64,000 nucleotides of DNA from UBA668 sp963720695 (GTDB lineage Bacteria; Actinomycetota; Acidimicrobiia; Acidimicrobiales; Ilumatobacteraceae). A model generated the notes under the pieces. That model was not told where the DNA came from. It saw only the letters and a program-made list of their open reading frames with translations, and did no database searches. Made by a program: the position numbers and the translations under genes. Position 1 is the stretch's first letter. Each line of letters opens with the position of its first letter. This document shows positions 33,190 through 41,005 of the stretch, one piece after another. The stretch is from the NCBI GenBank assembly GCA_963720695.1, contig CAVRGG010000001.1, positions 868,001 to 932,000 on the forward strand, given 5' to 3'.

Positions 33190-34407
33190 ATGTCGAAGAT
33201 CAAGGTCGTGAAGCCGGTCGTCGAAATGGACGGCGACGAGATGACACGGATCATCTGGCAGTTCATCAAGGACAAGCTGATCCTGCCGTACCTCGACCTC
33301 GAGCTCGACTACTACGACCTCGGCATCGAGCACCGCGACGCCACCGACGATCAGGTCACCATCGATTCGGCGAACGCCACCAAGCTGCACGGCGTGGCGG
33401 TCAAGTGCGCCACGATCACGCCGGACGAGGCCCGCGTCGAGGAGTTCGGCCTCAAGAAGATGTGGCGGAGCCCCAACGGGACCATTCGCAACATCCTCGG
33501 CGGTGTCATCTTCCGCGAGCCGATCGTCATCTCCAACATCCCGCGGCTCGTGCCCGGCTGGACCAAGCCGATCGTGATCGGTCGTCACGCCCACGGCGAT
33601 CAGTACAAGGCCACCGACTTCAAGGTGCCTGGCGCCGGCACGGTCACGATGACCTACGTGCCCGCCGATGGCAGCGAACCGGTGGAGATGAAGATCGCCG
33701 ACTTCGGCGCCGACGGTGGCGTCACGATGGGCATGTACAACTACAACGACAGCATCCGCGACTTCGCCCGCGCCTCGCTGCGGTACGGCATCATCCGCAA
33801 CTACCCGGTCTACCTGTCCACCAAGAACACGATCCTGAAGGCCTACGACGGCTCGTTCAAGGACATCTTCGAGGAGGTGTACCAGACCGAGTTCAAGACG
33901 GAGATGGACGCGCTCGGTCTCACCTACGAGCATCGTCTCATCGACGACATGGTCGCCTGTGCGATGAAGTGGGAGGGCGGGTACGTGTGGGCCTGCAAGA
34001 ACTACGACGGCGACGTGCAGAGCGACACCGTCGCGCAGGGTTACGGCTCGCTCGGTCTCATGACCAGTGTGCTGATGACGCCCGACGGCAAGACCGTCGA
34101 GGCGGAGGCCGCGCACGGCACGGTCACTCGCCACTACCGCGAGCACCAGAAGGGCAACAAGACCTCGACCAACCCGATCGCCTCGATCTACGCGTGGACC
34201 CAGGGCCTCACCTATCGCGGCCAGATGGATGGCACGCCCGATGTCGTCAACTTCGCGAAGGCGCTCGAGGCGGTGTGCGTGGAGGCCGTCGAGCAGGGCG
34301 AGATGACCAAGGACCTCGCGCTGCTCATCAGCAAGGACGCCCCGTGGCTGAGCACCGAGGACTTCCTCGACGCGCTCGACCGGCGTCTCCAGGCGAGGAT
34401 GGCCTGA
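33190..34407 (+). CDS. icd: NADP-dependent isocitrate dehydrogenase (homodimeric type)
   Basis: 405 aa. VEMDGDEMTRIIW, KKMWRSPNGTIRN (substrate loop), GRHAHGDQYKATDF, LIDDMVACAMKWEGGYVWACKNYDGD (split: LIDDMVACAMK, VWACKNYDGDVQSD) and EAAHGTVTRHY identify the eukaryote-like homodimeric IDH, distinct from the E. coli enzyme and the 80-kDa monomer. It makes 2-oxoglutarate and NADPH in the TCA cycle. Confidence 0.95.
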   Translation: MSKIKVVKPVVEMDGDEMTRIIWQFIKDKLILPYLDLELDYYDLGIEHRDATDDQVTIDSANATKLHGVAVKCATITPDEARVEEFGLKKMWRSPNGTIRNILGGVIFREPIVISNIPRLVPGWTKPIVIGRHAHGDQYKATDFKVPGAGTVTMTYVPADGSEPVEMKIADFGADGGVTMGMYNYNDSIRDFARASLRYGIIRNYPVYLSTKNTILKAYDGSFKDIFEEVYQTEFKTEMDALGLTYEHRLIDDMVACAMKWEGGYVWACKNYDGDVQSDTVAQGYGSLGLMTSVLMTPDGKTVEAEAAHGTVTRHYREHQKGNKTSTNPIASIYAWTQGLTYRGQMDGTPDVVNFAKALEAVCVEAVEQGEMTKDLALLISKDAPWLSTEDFLDALDRRLQARMA

Positions 34408-34411
34408 ACGG

Positions 34412-35053
34412 TCAGCGTTCGGCGGCGAGCGCGGCGTCGTAGTCGTCGTCGAGCCGTCGCCGCATCTCCGCGGCGTCCATGTCGGCCACCCGCTGGCAAC
34501 TCAGAATCGCCGCGCCATCGGGGGTGTCGGCCAACTCGGCCCACACCTCGGCGTCCCAGACGCCGCCCCGGCGGAACGCCTTCGCGCAGTGCACATAGGT
34601 GGTCTCGACGGTCACCACGATCGCGCTCTTGGGCACGTGTGGCAGTGAGAACCCGGCGAGCAGGTCGGGGTCGGTGCTCAGCCAGGCCGCACCGTTGATG
34701 CGCACGGTCTCGCTCTGACCGGGCACGACGAGCATGAGCGCGATGCGGCCTGTGGCGACGACGTTCTGGAGCGTGTCGAGCCGGTTGTTGCCGCCGAGAT
34801 CGGCGATCGCGACGTGGCCGGGGTCGAGCACTCGAACGAAACCACTCGGCCCTCCGCGCGGTGAGACGTCGGCGTTGCCGTCGGCGTCGAACGTGCCCAC
34901 GGACGCGAACCGCGCCCGCCCGACGAACTGCTGGGAGGCGTCGTCGAGCTGGGGGCGTTCCTTGTTCGCGGTGAGCGTGCTGGGCCGGCGGTAGAACGTG
35001 CGCAACGCCTCGACGGTGTCGATCCGATGCGCGTCGTTGTGGGGATCGAACAT
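34412..35053 (-). CDS. Pyridoxamine 5'-phosphate oxidase family flavoprotein
   Basis: 213 aa. FASVGTFDADGNADVSPRGG and VAIADLGGNNRLDTLQNVVAT (here GGNNRLDTLQNV) followed by GRIALMLVVPG are the split-barrel FMN (or F420) binding pattern of the PNPOx-like general stress family. The substrate is unknown, and it is not the PdxH biosynthetic enzyme. Start ATG 35053 is leaderless. Confidence 0.85.
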   Translation of the reverse strand: MFDPHNDAHRIDTVEALRTFYRRPSTLTANKERPQLDDASQQFVGRARFASVGTFDADGNADVSPRGGPSGFVRVLDPGHVAIADLGGNNRLDTLQNVVATGRIALMLVVPGQSETVRINGAAWLSTDPDLLAGFSLPHVPKSAIVVTVETTYVHCAKAFRRGGVWDAEVWAELADTPDGAAILSCQRVADMDAAEMRRRLDDDYDAALAAER

Positions 35054-35059
35054 GTCGCG

Positions 35060-35069
35060 ACCCTATCGT
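35060..35069. promoter_or_regulatory. Overlapping divergent -10 boxes (PNPOx-like / queA)
   Basis: TAGGGT on the minus strand (35060-35065) ends 6 nt before ATG 35053. TATCGT on the plus strand (35064-35069) overlaps it by 2 bp and ends 9 nt before ATG 35079. Confidence 0.5.
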
Positions 35070-35078
35070 TGGGCGCCC

Positions 35079-36089
35079 ATGCGTCTGGACGAATTCGACT
35101 ACGCGCTGCCCGACGAGCGCATCGCCCAATCCCCGATCGAGCCGCGCGACGCGGCGCGGCTGCTGGTCGACCAGGGCAGCGCCGCGCCGTTGCATCGTCA
35201 CGTGCGCGATCTCGTCGAGTTCCTCGGTGATGGCGATCTTCTGGTCGTCAACGACAGTCGTGTCATCCCCGCACGGTTGCGGCTCGCGCGTGCCACCGGC
35301 GGCGCGGCGGAAGCGCTGCTGCTCGACCCGCTCGACGGCGAGCGTCGTGTCTGGGAGGCGATGATGCGTCCCGCTCGGAAGCTGCGGGCGGGGGAGGAGC
35401 TCCTCTCGGGCGACGTGCCCTTGGTGCGGGTCCTGCGACGGAGCCCGGCCGGGGACACGATGGTGATCGAGCTCCTCGGTGAGGGGGATCCGCTGTCGCT
35501 CCTCCAGCGGTACGGCGAGATGCCACTGCCGCCCTACATCACCACGCATCTCGATCGCCCGGACCGCTACCAGACGGTGTACGCCAACGAGCCGGCGTCG
35601 GCGGCCGCTCCCACCGCAGGGTTGCACTTCACCCCGGAGCTCCTCGACGCGCTGGCGGCACAGGGTGTCGAGACCGCGCGGGTGGAACTGGTCGTGGGCC
35701 TCGACACGTTCAAGCCCGTGAGCGTCGACGATCCCCGAGACCACCAGATCCACAGCGAGCGGTACCGGGTCGATCCCGAGGTGATGCGCCGCTGTCGCGA
35801 TGCGAGGCGCGTGGTGGCGGTCGGCACCACCAGCGTGCGCGCGCTGGAGAGCGCTGCCACGCTCGGCGTCGACGAGGGCCGAACCCGGCTGTTCATCCAC
35901 CGGCCCTACGAGTGGCAGGTCGTCGACGTGTTGATGACGAACTTCCACCTGCCGCGCACGACACTGTTGATGATGATCGACGCGTTCGTGGGGTCGAGGT
36001 GGCGGCGCCTCTACGAGGACGCACTCGCCGAGGGATACCGCTTCTTGAGCTTCGGCGACGCGATGTTGCTGGATCGGAGTCTGCGCTGA
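35079..36089 (+). CDS. queA: tRNA preQ1(34) S-adenosylmethionine ribosyltransferase-isomerase
   Basis: 336 aa. The motifs FDYALPDERIAQSPIEPRD, LLVVNDSRVIPARL, PLPPYI, AAPTAGLHFTPELL and LVGLDTFKPV-like VVGLDTFKPV identify QueA. It converts preQ1 at position 34 of tRNA to epoxyqueuosine using SAM. tgt follows in the order usual for queuosine genes, with a TGATG overlap. Confidence 0.95.
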   Translation: MRLDEFDYALPDERIAQSPIEPRDAARLLVDQGSAAPLHRHVRDLVEFLGDGDLLVVNDSRVIPARLRLARATGGAAEALLLDPLDGERRVWEAMMRPARKLRAGEELLSGDVPLVRVLRRSPAGDTMVIELLGEGDPLSLLQRYGEMPLPPYITTHLDRPDRYQTVYANEPASAAAPTAGLHFTPELLDALAAQGVETARVELVVGLDTFKPVSVDDPRDHQIHSERYRVDPEVMRRCRDARRVVAVGTTSVRALESAATLGVDEGRTRLFIHRPYEWQVVDVLMTNFHLPRTTLLMMIDAFVGSRWRRLYEDALAEGYRFLSFGDAMLLDRSLR

Positions 36090-37186
36090 TGCACACCGTT
36101 CGCTTCGAAACGGTCGCCACGGATGGGGCAGCCCGCACCGGGGTCGCACACACGGCCCGTGGCACCTATCGCACGCCTGCGTTCATGCCCGTGGGCACAC
36201 GCGGGGCCATCAAGTACCTCAGTGCCGCCGACTACGAGCGTCTCGGCGCAGAGATCGTGCTGGGGAACACGTACCACCTGATGCTGCGACCGGGAGCGGA
36301 GACCGTCGCCGAGTTCGGCGGCCTCGGTGCCTTCGCAGGGTGGACCGGGCTCACGCTCACGGACTCTGGCGGCTTCCAGGTGTTCTCGCTCGAGCCGAAG
36401 GTCGACGACGACGGGGTGACGTTCAAGAGCACCTACGACGGATCGATGCACCGGTTCACGCCCGAGATCGCGGTGCAGACCCAGGAGCTGCTCGGTGCGG
36501 ACATCCAGATGGTGCTCGACGTGTGTGCCTCGCTCCCGTCGCCGCCCGACGTCATCCGCCAGGCGTTGGAGCGCACGGCCGACTGGGCGGCGAGGGCGAA
36601 GGCCGCCCACCAGCGGCCCGATCAAGCGCTGTTCGGCATCGTGCAGGGCGGCACGAGCGAGTCCATGCGGGCCGAGAGCGCCCAGCGGACCGTCGAGATC
36701 GGGTTCGACGGCTACGGCATCGGCGGACTCAGCGTGGGGGAGACCCGCGCCGAGATGCTGCCCGCCCTGGCAGCGGCGATCGCCCATCTGCCGTCGGATC
36801 GCCCGCGGTACCTGATGGGCGTGGGGGACCCGGCGAGCCTCGTCGAGGCCGTGGCGCTCGGCGTCGACCAGTTCGACTGCGTGATGCAGACCCGCATCGG
36901 CCGCCACGGCACCGCGCTCACCGGAGCCGGGAAGCTGCACGTGAAGAACGCCAGGTACGCCCTGAGCGACGAACCACTCGATGCCGCCTGCCGTTGCGAG
37001 GTGTGCGCCCGGCACACGCGGGGCTACATCCGACACCTGTTCCAGGTCGGTGAGCCCACCGCAGCACGCCTGCTCAGCATCCACAACATCTCCTGGACGC
37101 TGCAATTGATGGAGCAGATGCGCTCCGCGATCGCCGCCGGCACGTTCGCTTCGATGCGCGACGAGGTGCTCGCCGTCTGGGGGTGA
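36089..37186 (+). CDS. tgt: tRNA-guanine transglycosylase
   Basis: 365 aa TIM barrel. TPAFMPVGTRGAIKYL, LTDSGGFQVFSL (active-site Asp), GIVQGG, MGVGDPASLVEAVALGVDQFDCVMQTR (here GVDQFDCVMQTR nucleophile Asp region), and CRCEVCARHTRGYIRHL, the C-X-C-X2-C-His zinc site, are present. It exchanges guanine 34 for preQ1 in GUN-anticodon tRNAs. Translation is coupled to queA. Confidence 0.95.
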   Translation: MHTVRFETVATDGAARTGVAHTARGTYRTPAFMPVGTRGAIKYLSAADYERLGAEIVLGNTYHLMLRPGAETVAEFGGLGAFAGWTGLTLTDSGGFQVFSLEPKVDDDGVTFKSTYDGSMHRFTPEIAVQTQELLGADIQMVLDVCASLPSPPDVIRQALERTADWAARAKAAHQRPDQALFGIVQGGTSESMRAESAQRTVEIGFDGYGIGGLSVGETRAEMLPALAAAIAHLPSDRPRYLMGVGDPASLVEAVALGVDQFDCVMQTRIGRHGTALTGAGKLHVKNARYALSDEPLDAACRCEVCARHTRGYIRHLFQVGEPTAARLLSIHNISWTLQLMEQMRSAIAAGTFASMRDEVLAVWG

Positions 37187-37211
37187 CCCACTCTTTGCGG
37201 CATCGGGTGGC

Positions 37212-37217
37212 TAGAAT
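37212..37217 (+). promoter_or_regulatory. Probable promoter of the yajC-secD-secF operon
   Basis: TAGAAT is a near-consensus -10 with about 50 nt of leader before yajC. No clear -35 at standard spacing is seen. Confidence 0.4.
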
Positions 37218-37273
37218 CGCCGGTCGGTCCAGAGGGCCTTTCCCCTCCCATCGTCAACAGTTGGTCTCTCCCT

Positions 37274-37684
37274 ATGCGTTCGGTCCATCTCATGTCAGCC
37301 ACACTCGCCGCGAACAGCAGTGGTGGCGGCGCTGCCGCTGCCAATGTGCTCCTCTTCGGCGTCATCGGTCTGGCGATGTACTTCCTGCTCATCCGGCCCC
37401 AGCGGCGCCGTCAGCGCGACCAGGTCTCGCTGCAGAAGTCGATCGAGGTGGGCGACGAGGTGATGACCACCTCGGGCATGTACGGCTTCGTCACCGGCTT
37501 CGAGGGCGACATCGCCTGGATCGAGATCGACGACAACGTGCAGATCCGGGTCGCCCGTCAGGCGATCCAGCGCAAGGTCGACACGTCCAAGGGCGAGTCC
37601 GCGGTCCCCAGCGACGACGGCACCAAGTCACGCCAGACCAAGATCGACGATCCGTCGTCGGCGACCCCGACCGACGAGGCCTGA
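37274..37684 (+). CDS. yajC: Preprotein translocase subunit YajC
   Basis: 136 aa from ATG 37274, with ATG 37292 as an alternative. One membrane helix (ANVLLFGVIGLAMYFLLIRP) is followed by the typical RPQRRRQRDQ and GDEVMTTSGMYGFVTGFEGD. The C-terminal tail is hydrophilic. It associates with SecDF at the membrane. It lies 8 bp ahead of secD. Confidence 0.92.
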   Translation: MRSVHLMSATLAANSSGGGAAAANVLLFGVIGLAMYFLLIRPQRRRQRDQVSLQKSIEVGDEVMTTSGMYGFVTGFEGDIAWIEIDDNVQIRVARQAIQRKVDTSKGESAVPSDDGTKSRQTKIDDPSSATPTDEA

Positions 37685-37692
37685 TCCCGCCG

Positions 37693-39276
37693 ATGCGTAG
37701 GAAACTGATCATCTCGCTGGTCGGCATCTTCCTGGTGGCCTACGGAGCACTGGCGATCGTCCTCATCTCCGGCACGACGCCCGCACTCGGACTCGACCTG
37801 CAGGGTGGCATCTCCGTCACGCAGCAACCCAAGCCCGGCACGCCCTACAGCGACGCCAGCCTCGACCTCGCCGTCGAGAAGATCCGCGAGCGCGTCGACA
37901 GCCTCGGTGTGGCCGAGCCCGAGATCCTCCGTCAGGGCAACACGATCGTGGTGAACCTGCCGGGTGTCCGCAACCAGCAGCAGGCCGTGGAGCTCGTGCA
38001 GGTGACCGGCCAGGTGTACCTGCGTCCGGTGCTGCAACAGTGCCAGTTCCTCACTCCGAACGACACCTCGTCCACCACCACGGTTGCCGGTGCGACGACC
38101 ACCACGCCGGCCAGTTCCACCACGGCCGCAGGTGGCCCGGCGCGCCCCGTGAGCGCGGGGAACACGACCACCACCAGCACCCCTGACACCGCATCGTCCA
38201 CCACGGTCGCAGCGGTGCCGGTCGGCGCCTCGGACAGCACCAGCACCACGTCACCCCCGCTCGACGAGAACGGGTTGCCGCTGCAGCAGAGCGACCCCAA
38301 CAACTCCCAGTACCTGCCGGTGCACAACGCCGACCCGCCCGAGTACTGCTACGTCGGCCCGCAGCAGGGCACGGGCGAGGTCTTCCAGTCCAACGCGCAG
38401 GCCACCATCATCACCGGCTCCGGCTGGGGCGTGGTGGTCGATCTCCAGGACGGCGCCAAGGGCTCGGACATCTGGAACAACCTCGCGTCGCAGTGTTACA
38501 ACAAGGAAGCCACCTGCCCGACCGGTCAGCTGGCCATCGAGCTCGACGGCACGCTCCAGTCCGTGGCCACCGTGCAGACCCCCGACTTCAACGGCAGCGT
38601 GCAGATCAGCGGCTCGTTCACCCAGAGCGAGGCCAAGAACCTCGCTCGCGTGATCAACAGTGGCTCCCTGCCGGTGCAGCTCGAGTTGCAGTCCGTGCAG
38701 AACGTGTCGCCGAGCCTCGGGAAGGACTCGCTGCGCGCGGCGTGGATCTCGGGCCTCGTCGGTGTGCTCCTCGTGCTGATCTTCATGATCGCCTACTACC
38801 GCACGCTCGGACTCATCGTCGCCATCGGCATCACGGTGTCGGGCAGCCTGCTGTGGGGCATCGTCTCCTGGTTGTCCAAGACCAACGGTCTCGCCCTGTC
38901 CCTGTCCGGCATTGCCGGCATCATCGTCTCGGTCGGCGTCACCGTCGACTCGTACGTGGTGTTCTTCGAACGATTGAAGGACGAGGTCCGATCGGGCAAG
39001 ACGCTGCGCAACAGCGCCCAGCGCGGGTTCGCCGGAGCATGGCGCACCATCGTGATCGCCGACCTCGTGTCGCTGATCGGTGCGCTCGTGCTGTGGTACC
39101 TCACCGTGGGCGCCGTGCGAGGGTTCGCCTTCTTCCTCGGCCTCTCCACCGCCTGCGACATGATCGTCGCGTACTTCTTCACCCGTCCGATGGTGCTGCT
39201 CCTGGCACGCACCAAGTGGATGGAGCGTCGCAAGGTGATGGGCATCGAAGTCGTCCCCCACGGAGCACCGGCATGA
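37693..39276 (+). CDS. secD: Protein translocase subunit SecD with Thr/Ser-rich insert
   Basis: 527 aa from ATG 37693. The first helix (IISLVGIFLVAYGALAIVL) precedes LGLDLQGGISVT, the conserved D1 motif. The P1 domain contains VEKIRERVDSLGVAEPEI. Between about 118 and 215 is a low-complexity Thr/Ser/Pro/Ala insert in the extracytoplasmic region. The five C-terminal helices carry the D5/D6-type motifs, with VGVTVDSYVVFFERLKDE near the end. It drives late export with the proton-motive force. Confidence 0.93.
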   Translation: MRRKLIISLVGIFLVAYGALAIVLISGTTPALGLDLQGGISVTQQPKPGTPYSDASLDLAVEKIRERVDSLGVAEPEILRQGNTIVVNLPGVRNQQQAVELVQVTGQVYLRPVLQQCQFLTPNDTSSTTTVAGATTTTPASSTTAAGGPARPVSAGNTTTTSTPDTASSTTVAAVPVGASDSTSTTSPPLDENGLPLQQSDPNNSQYLPVHNADPPEYCYVGPQQGTGEVFQSNAQATIITGSGWGVVVDLQDGAKGSDIWNNLASQCYNKEATCPTGQLAIELDGTLQSVATVQTPDFNGSVQISGSFTQSEAKNLARVINSGSLPVQLELQSVQNVSPSLGKDSLRAAWISGLVGVLLVLIFMIAYYRTLGLIVAIGITVSGSLLWGIVSWLSKTNGLALSLSGIAGIIVSVGVTVDSYVVFFERLKDEVRSGKTLRNSAQRGFAGAWRTIVIADLVSLIGALVLWYLTVGAVRGFAFFLGLSTACDMIVAYFFTRPMVLLLARTKWMERRKVMGIEVVPHGAPA

Positions 39277-40452
39277 CCGACACACTCATTCCCGACGACG
39301 AGAGCCAGCCGTCGATTCCCGCTCGACGCGGACCCGGCGGCCGCCTGTACCACGGCGAGACGTCGATCGACTTCTACGGCAAGCGGTGGATCGGTCTCGG
39401 CGTCTCCGCCGCCTTGCTGCTCATCAGCGTGTTCTCGTTGATCTTCAGCGGGCTGAACCTCAGCCTGGAGTTCAAGGGCGGCGTGCTGTGGGAGATCCCC
39501 AGTGAAACCCTCACCGAGGCGCAGGCCCGCGCCATCCTCACCGACAACGGGCTCGACGGCGCGCAGGCGAAGGTCACGATCCTCACCTCCAAGGAGACGG
39601 GTCGCAGCATCGAGGTGCAGGTCGGCGACCAGCCCGATTCGGTGCGGGTGGCCGTCCAGCAGGCATACGCCGACAAGGTCGGGTGTCTCCCTCGACGAGG
39701 TCGCCACCCAGTCCGTCAGCTCCACGTGGGGCAAGAGCATCACCGAGAAGGCGCTTCGAGCGCTCGTGGTGTTCCTGGTGCTGGTGGCGCTGTTCATCGC
39801 CTGGCGACTCGAGTGGCGAATGGCGCTCGCCGCGATCGCGGCCATGTTGCACGACGTGCTGCTCAGTGTCGGCGTCTACTCGGTCTTCGGATTCGAGGTG
39901 ACGCCGGCCACGGTCGTCGCGTTCCTCACCATCCTCGGCTTCTCGCTCTACGACACGATCGTGGTGTTCGACAAGGTGCAGGAGAACCAGGCTCGGTTCT
40001 TCGGCTCCCGGGTGCCGTACGCCGACGTGATCAACGTGTCGATGAACCAGGTGCTGATGCGCTCGCTCAACACGAGCCTGGCGGCCGTGCTCCCGGTCCT
40101 GTCGCTGCTGGTGCTCGGCTCGGGCATCCTCGGCGCGGCGACGCTGCGCGAGTTCGCACTGGCGCTCCTCGTCGGCCTGATCACGGGTTCCTATTCGTCG
40201 ATCTTCGTCGCCTCGCCCCTGGTGGCCATGCTCAAGGAACGCGAGCCGCGGTATCGGGCGATGCGCGGGCGCCACGCAACGGGCGTCGAACTCGAGCGGC
40301 TCGTCCACGGTGCGATGCCCACCAGTCGGCGCGAGTCGGCCCGTCGTCAGGTCAGCTCGGACGACCTCCTGCTGGCCGCGGCAGCGCCCTTGACGCCCGA
40401 GGAAGTGCTGTCGCACACCCCGCGTCCGCGCAAGAAGAAGCGTCGGGCGTAG
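39273..40452 (+). CDS. secF: Protein translocase subunit SecF, frame break near 39684
   Basis: ATG 39273 overlaps the secD stop. The first part has FYGKRWIGLGVSAALLLISV, LEFKGGVLWEIP and AYADKVG; an extra T near 39684 moves the frame, and VSLDEVATQSVSSTWGKSIT continues the protein in the next frame to 40452. The downstream part holds VTPATVVAFLTILGFSLYDTIVVFDK (split: VTPATVVAFLTILGF, LYDTIVVFDKVQEN). If the base is an error, the protein is 392 aa. Removing one T restores a perfect SecF, so I favour sequence error over loss. Confidence 0.9.
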
Positions 40453-40465
40453 GCGGTTCGCCGGA

Positions 40466-40471
40466 TACCCT
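40466..40471 (+). promoter_or_regulatory. apt: Leaderless -10 box for apt
   Basis: TACCCT ends 6 nt before ATG 40478. Confidence 0.5.
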
Positions 40472-40477
40472 CTGCGC

Positions 40478-41005
40478 ATGACGTCGAATGGTCACTGGCT
40501 CACCGATCTGGTCCGCGACATTCCGGACTATCCCACGCCAGGAGTGACCTTTCGCGACATCACACCGTTGCTCGGTGATGCCGCAGGGTTCGGCCGATCG
40601 ATCTCCGAACTCGTCGACAGGTTCCGAGGCACAGCGGTCGATCGGGTCCTCGGCATGGAAGCGCGGGGATTCATCGTCGCTGCACCGGTCGCGTACGAGA
40701 TCGGCGCCGGCTTCATCCCGGTTCGCAAGGCCGGCAAGCTGCCCTGGGCCGTCATCCGTGAGGAGTACCAACTCGAGTACGGCCACGACAAGCTCGAGAT
40801 CCATCGCGACGCGATCCACCCGGGCGAGCGCGTCCTGGTGATCGACGACGTCCTCGCCACCGGCGGCACCGCGGAGGCGACCTGTCGGTTGGTGGAGGCC
40901 CTCGGCGGCAACATCATCGGGTTGGGCTTCCTGCTCGAACTGTCGGAACTGGGTGGCCGGTCTCGTCTGCAGGGCCATCGCGTCGAGAGCCTGGCGTTGT
41001 ACTGA
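40478..41005 (+). CDS. apt: Adenine phosphoribosyltransferase
   Basis: 175 aa. DIPDYPTPGVTFRDITPLL (N-terminal), LGMEARGFIVAAPVAY, FIPVRKAGKLP and the PRPP motif VLVIDDVLATGGTAEA are all present. It salvages adenine to AMP. rel follows with a TGATG overlap, an apt-rel order common in actinobacteria. Confidence 0.95.
   Translation: MTSNGHWLTDLVRDIPDYPTPGVTFRDITPLLGDAAGFGRSISELVDRFRGTAVDRVLGMEARGFIVAAPVAYEIGAGFIPVRKAGKLPWAVIREEYQLEYGHDKLEIHRDAIHPGERVLVIDDVLATGGTAEATCRLVEALGGNIIGLGFLLELSELGGRSRLQGHRVESLALY

Noticed and set aside
31138..34146. 1002-aa minus-strand frame opposite typA and icd
   Set aside because: Antisense shadow of two well-conserved genes, with Val/Leu/Asp/His-rich composition and no recognisable motif.
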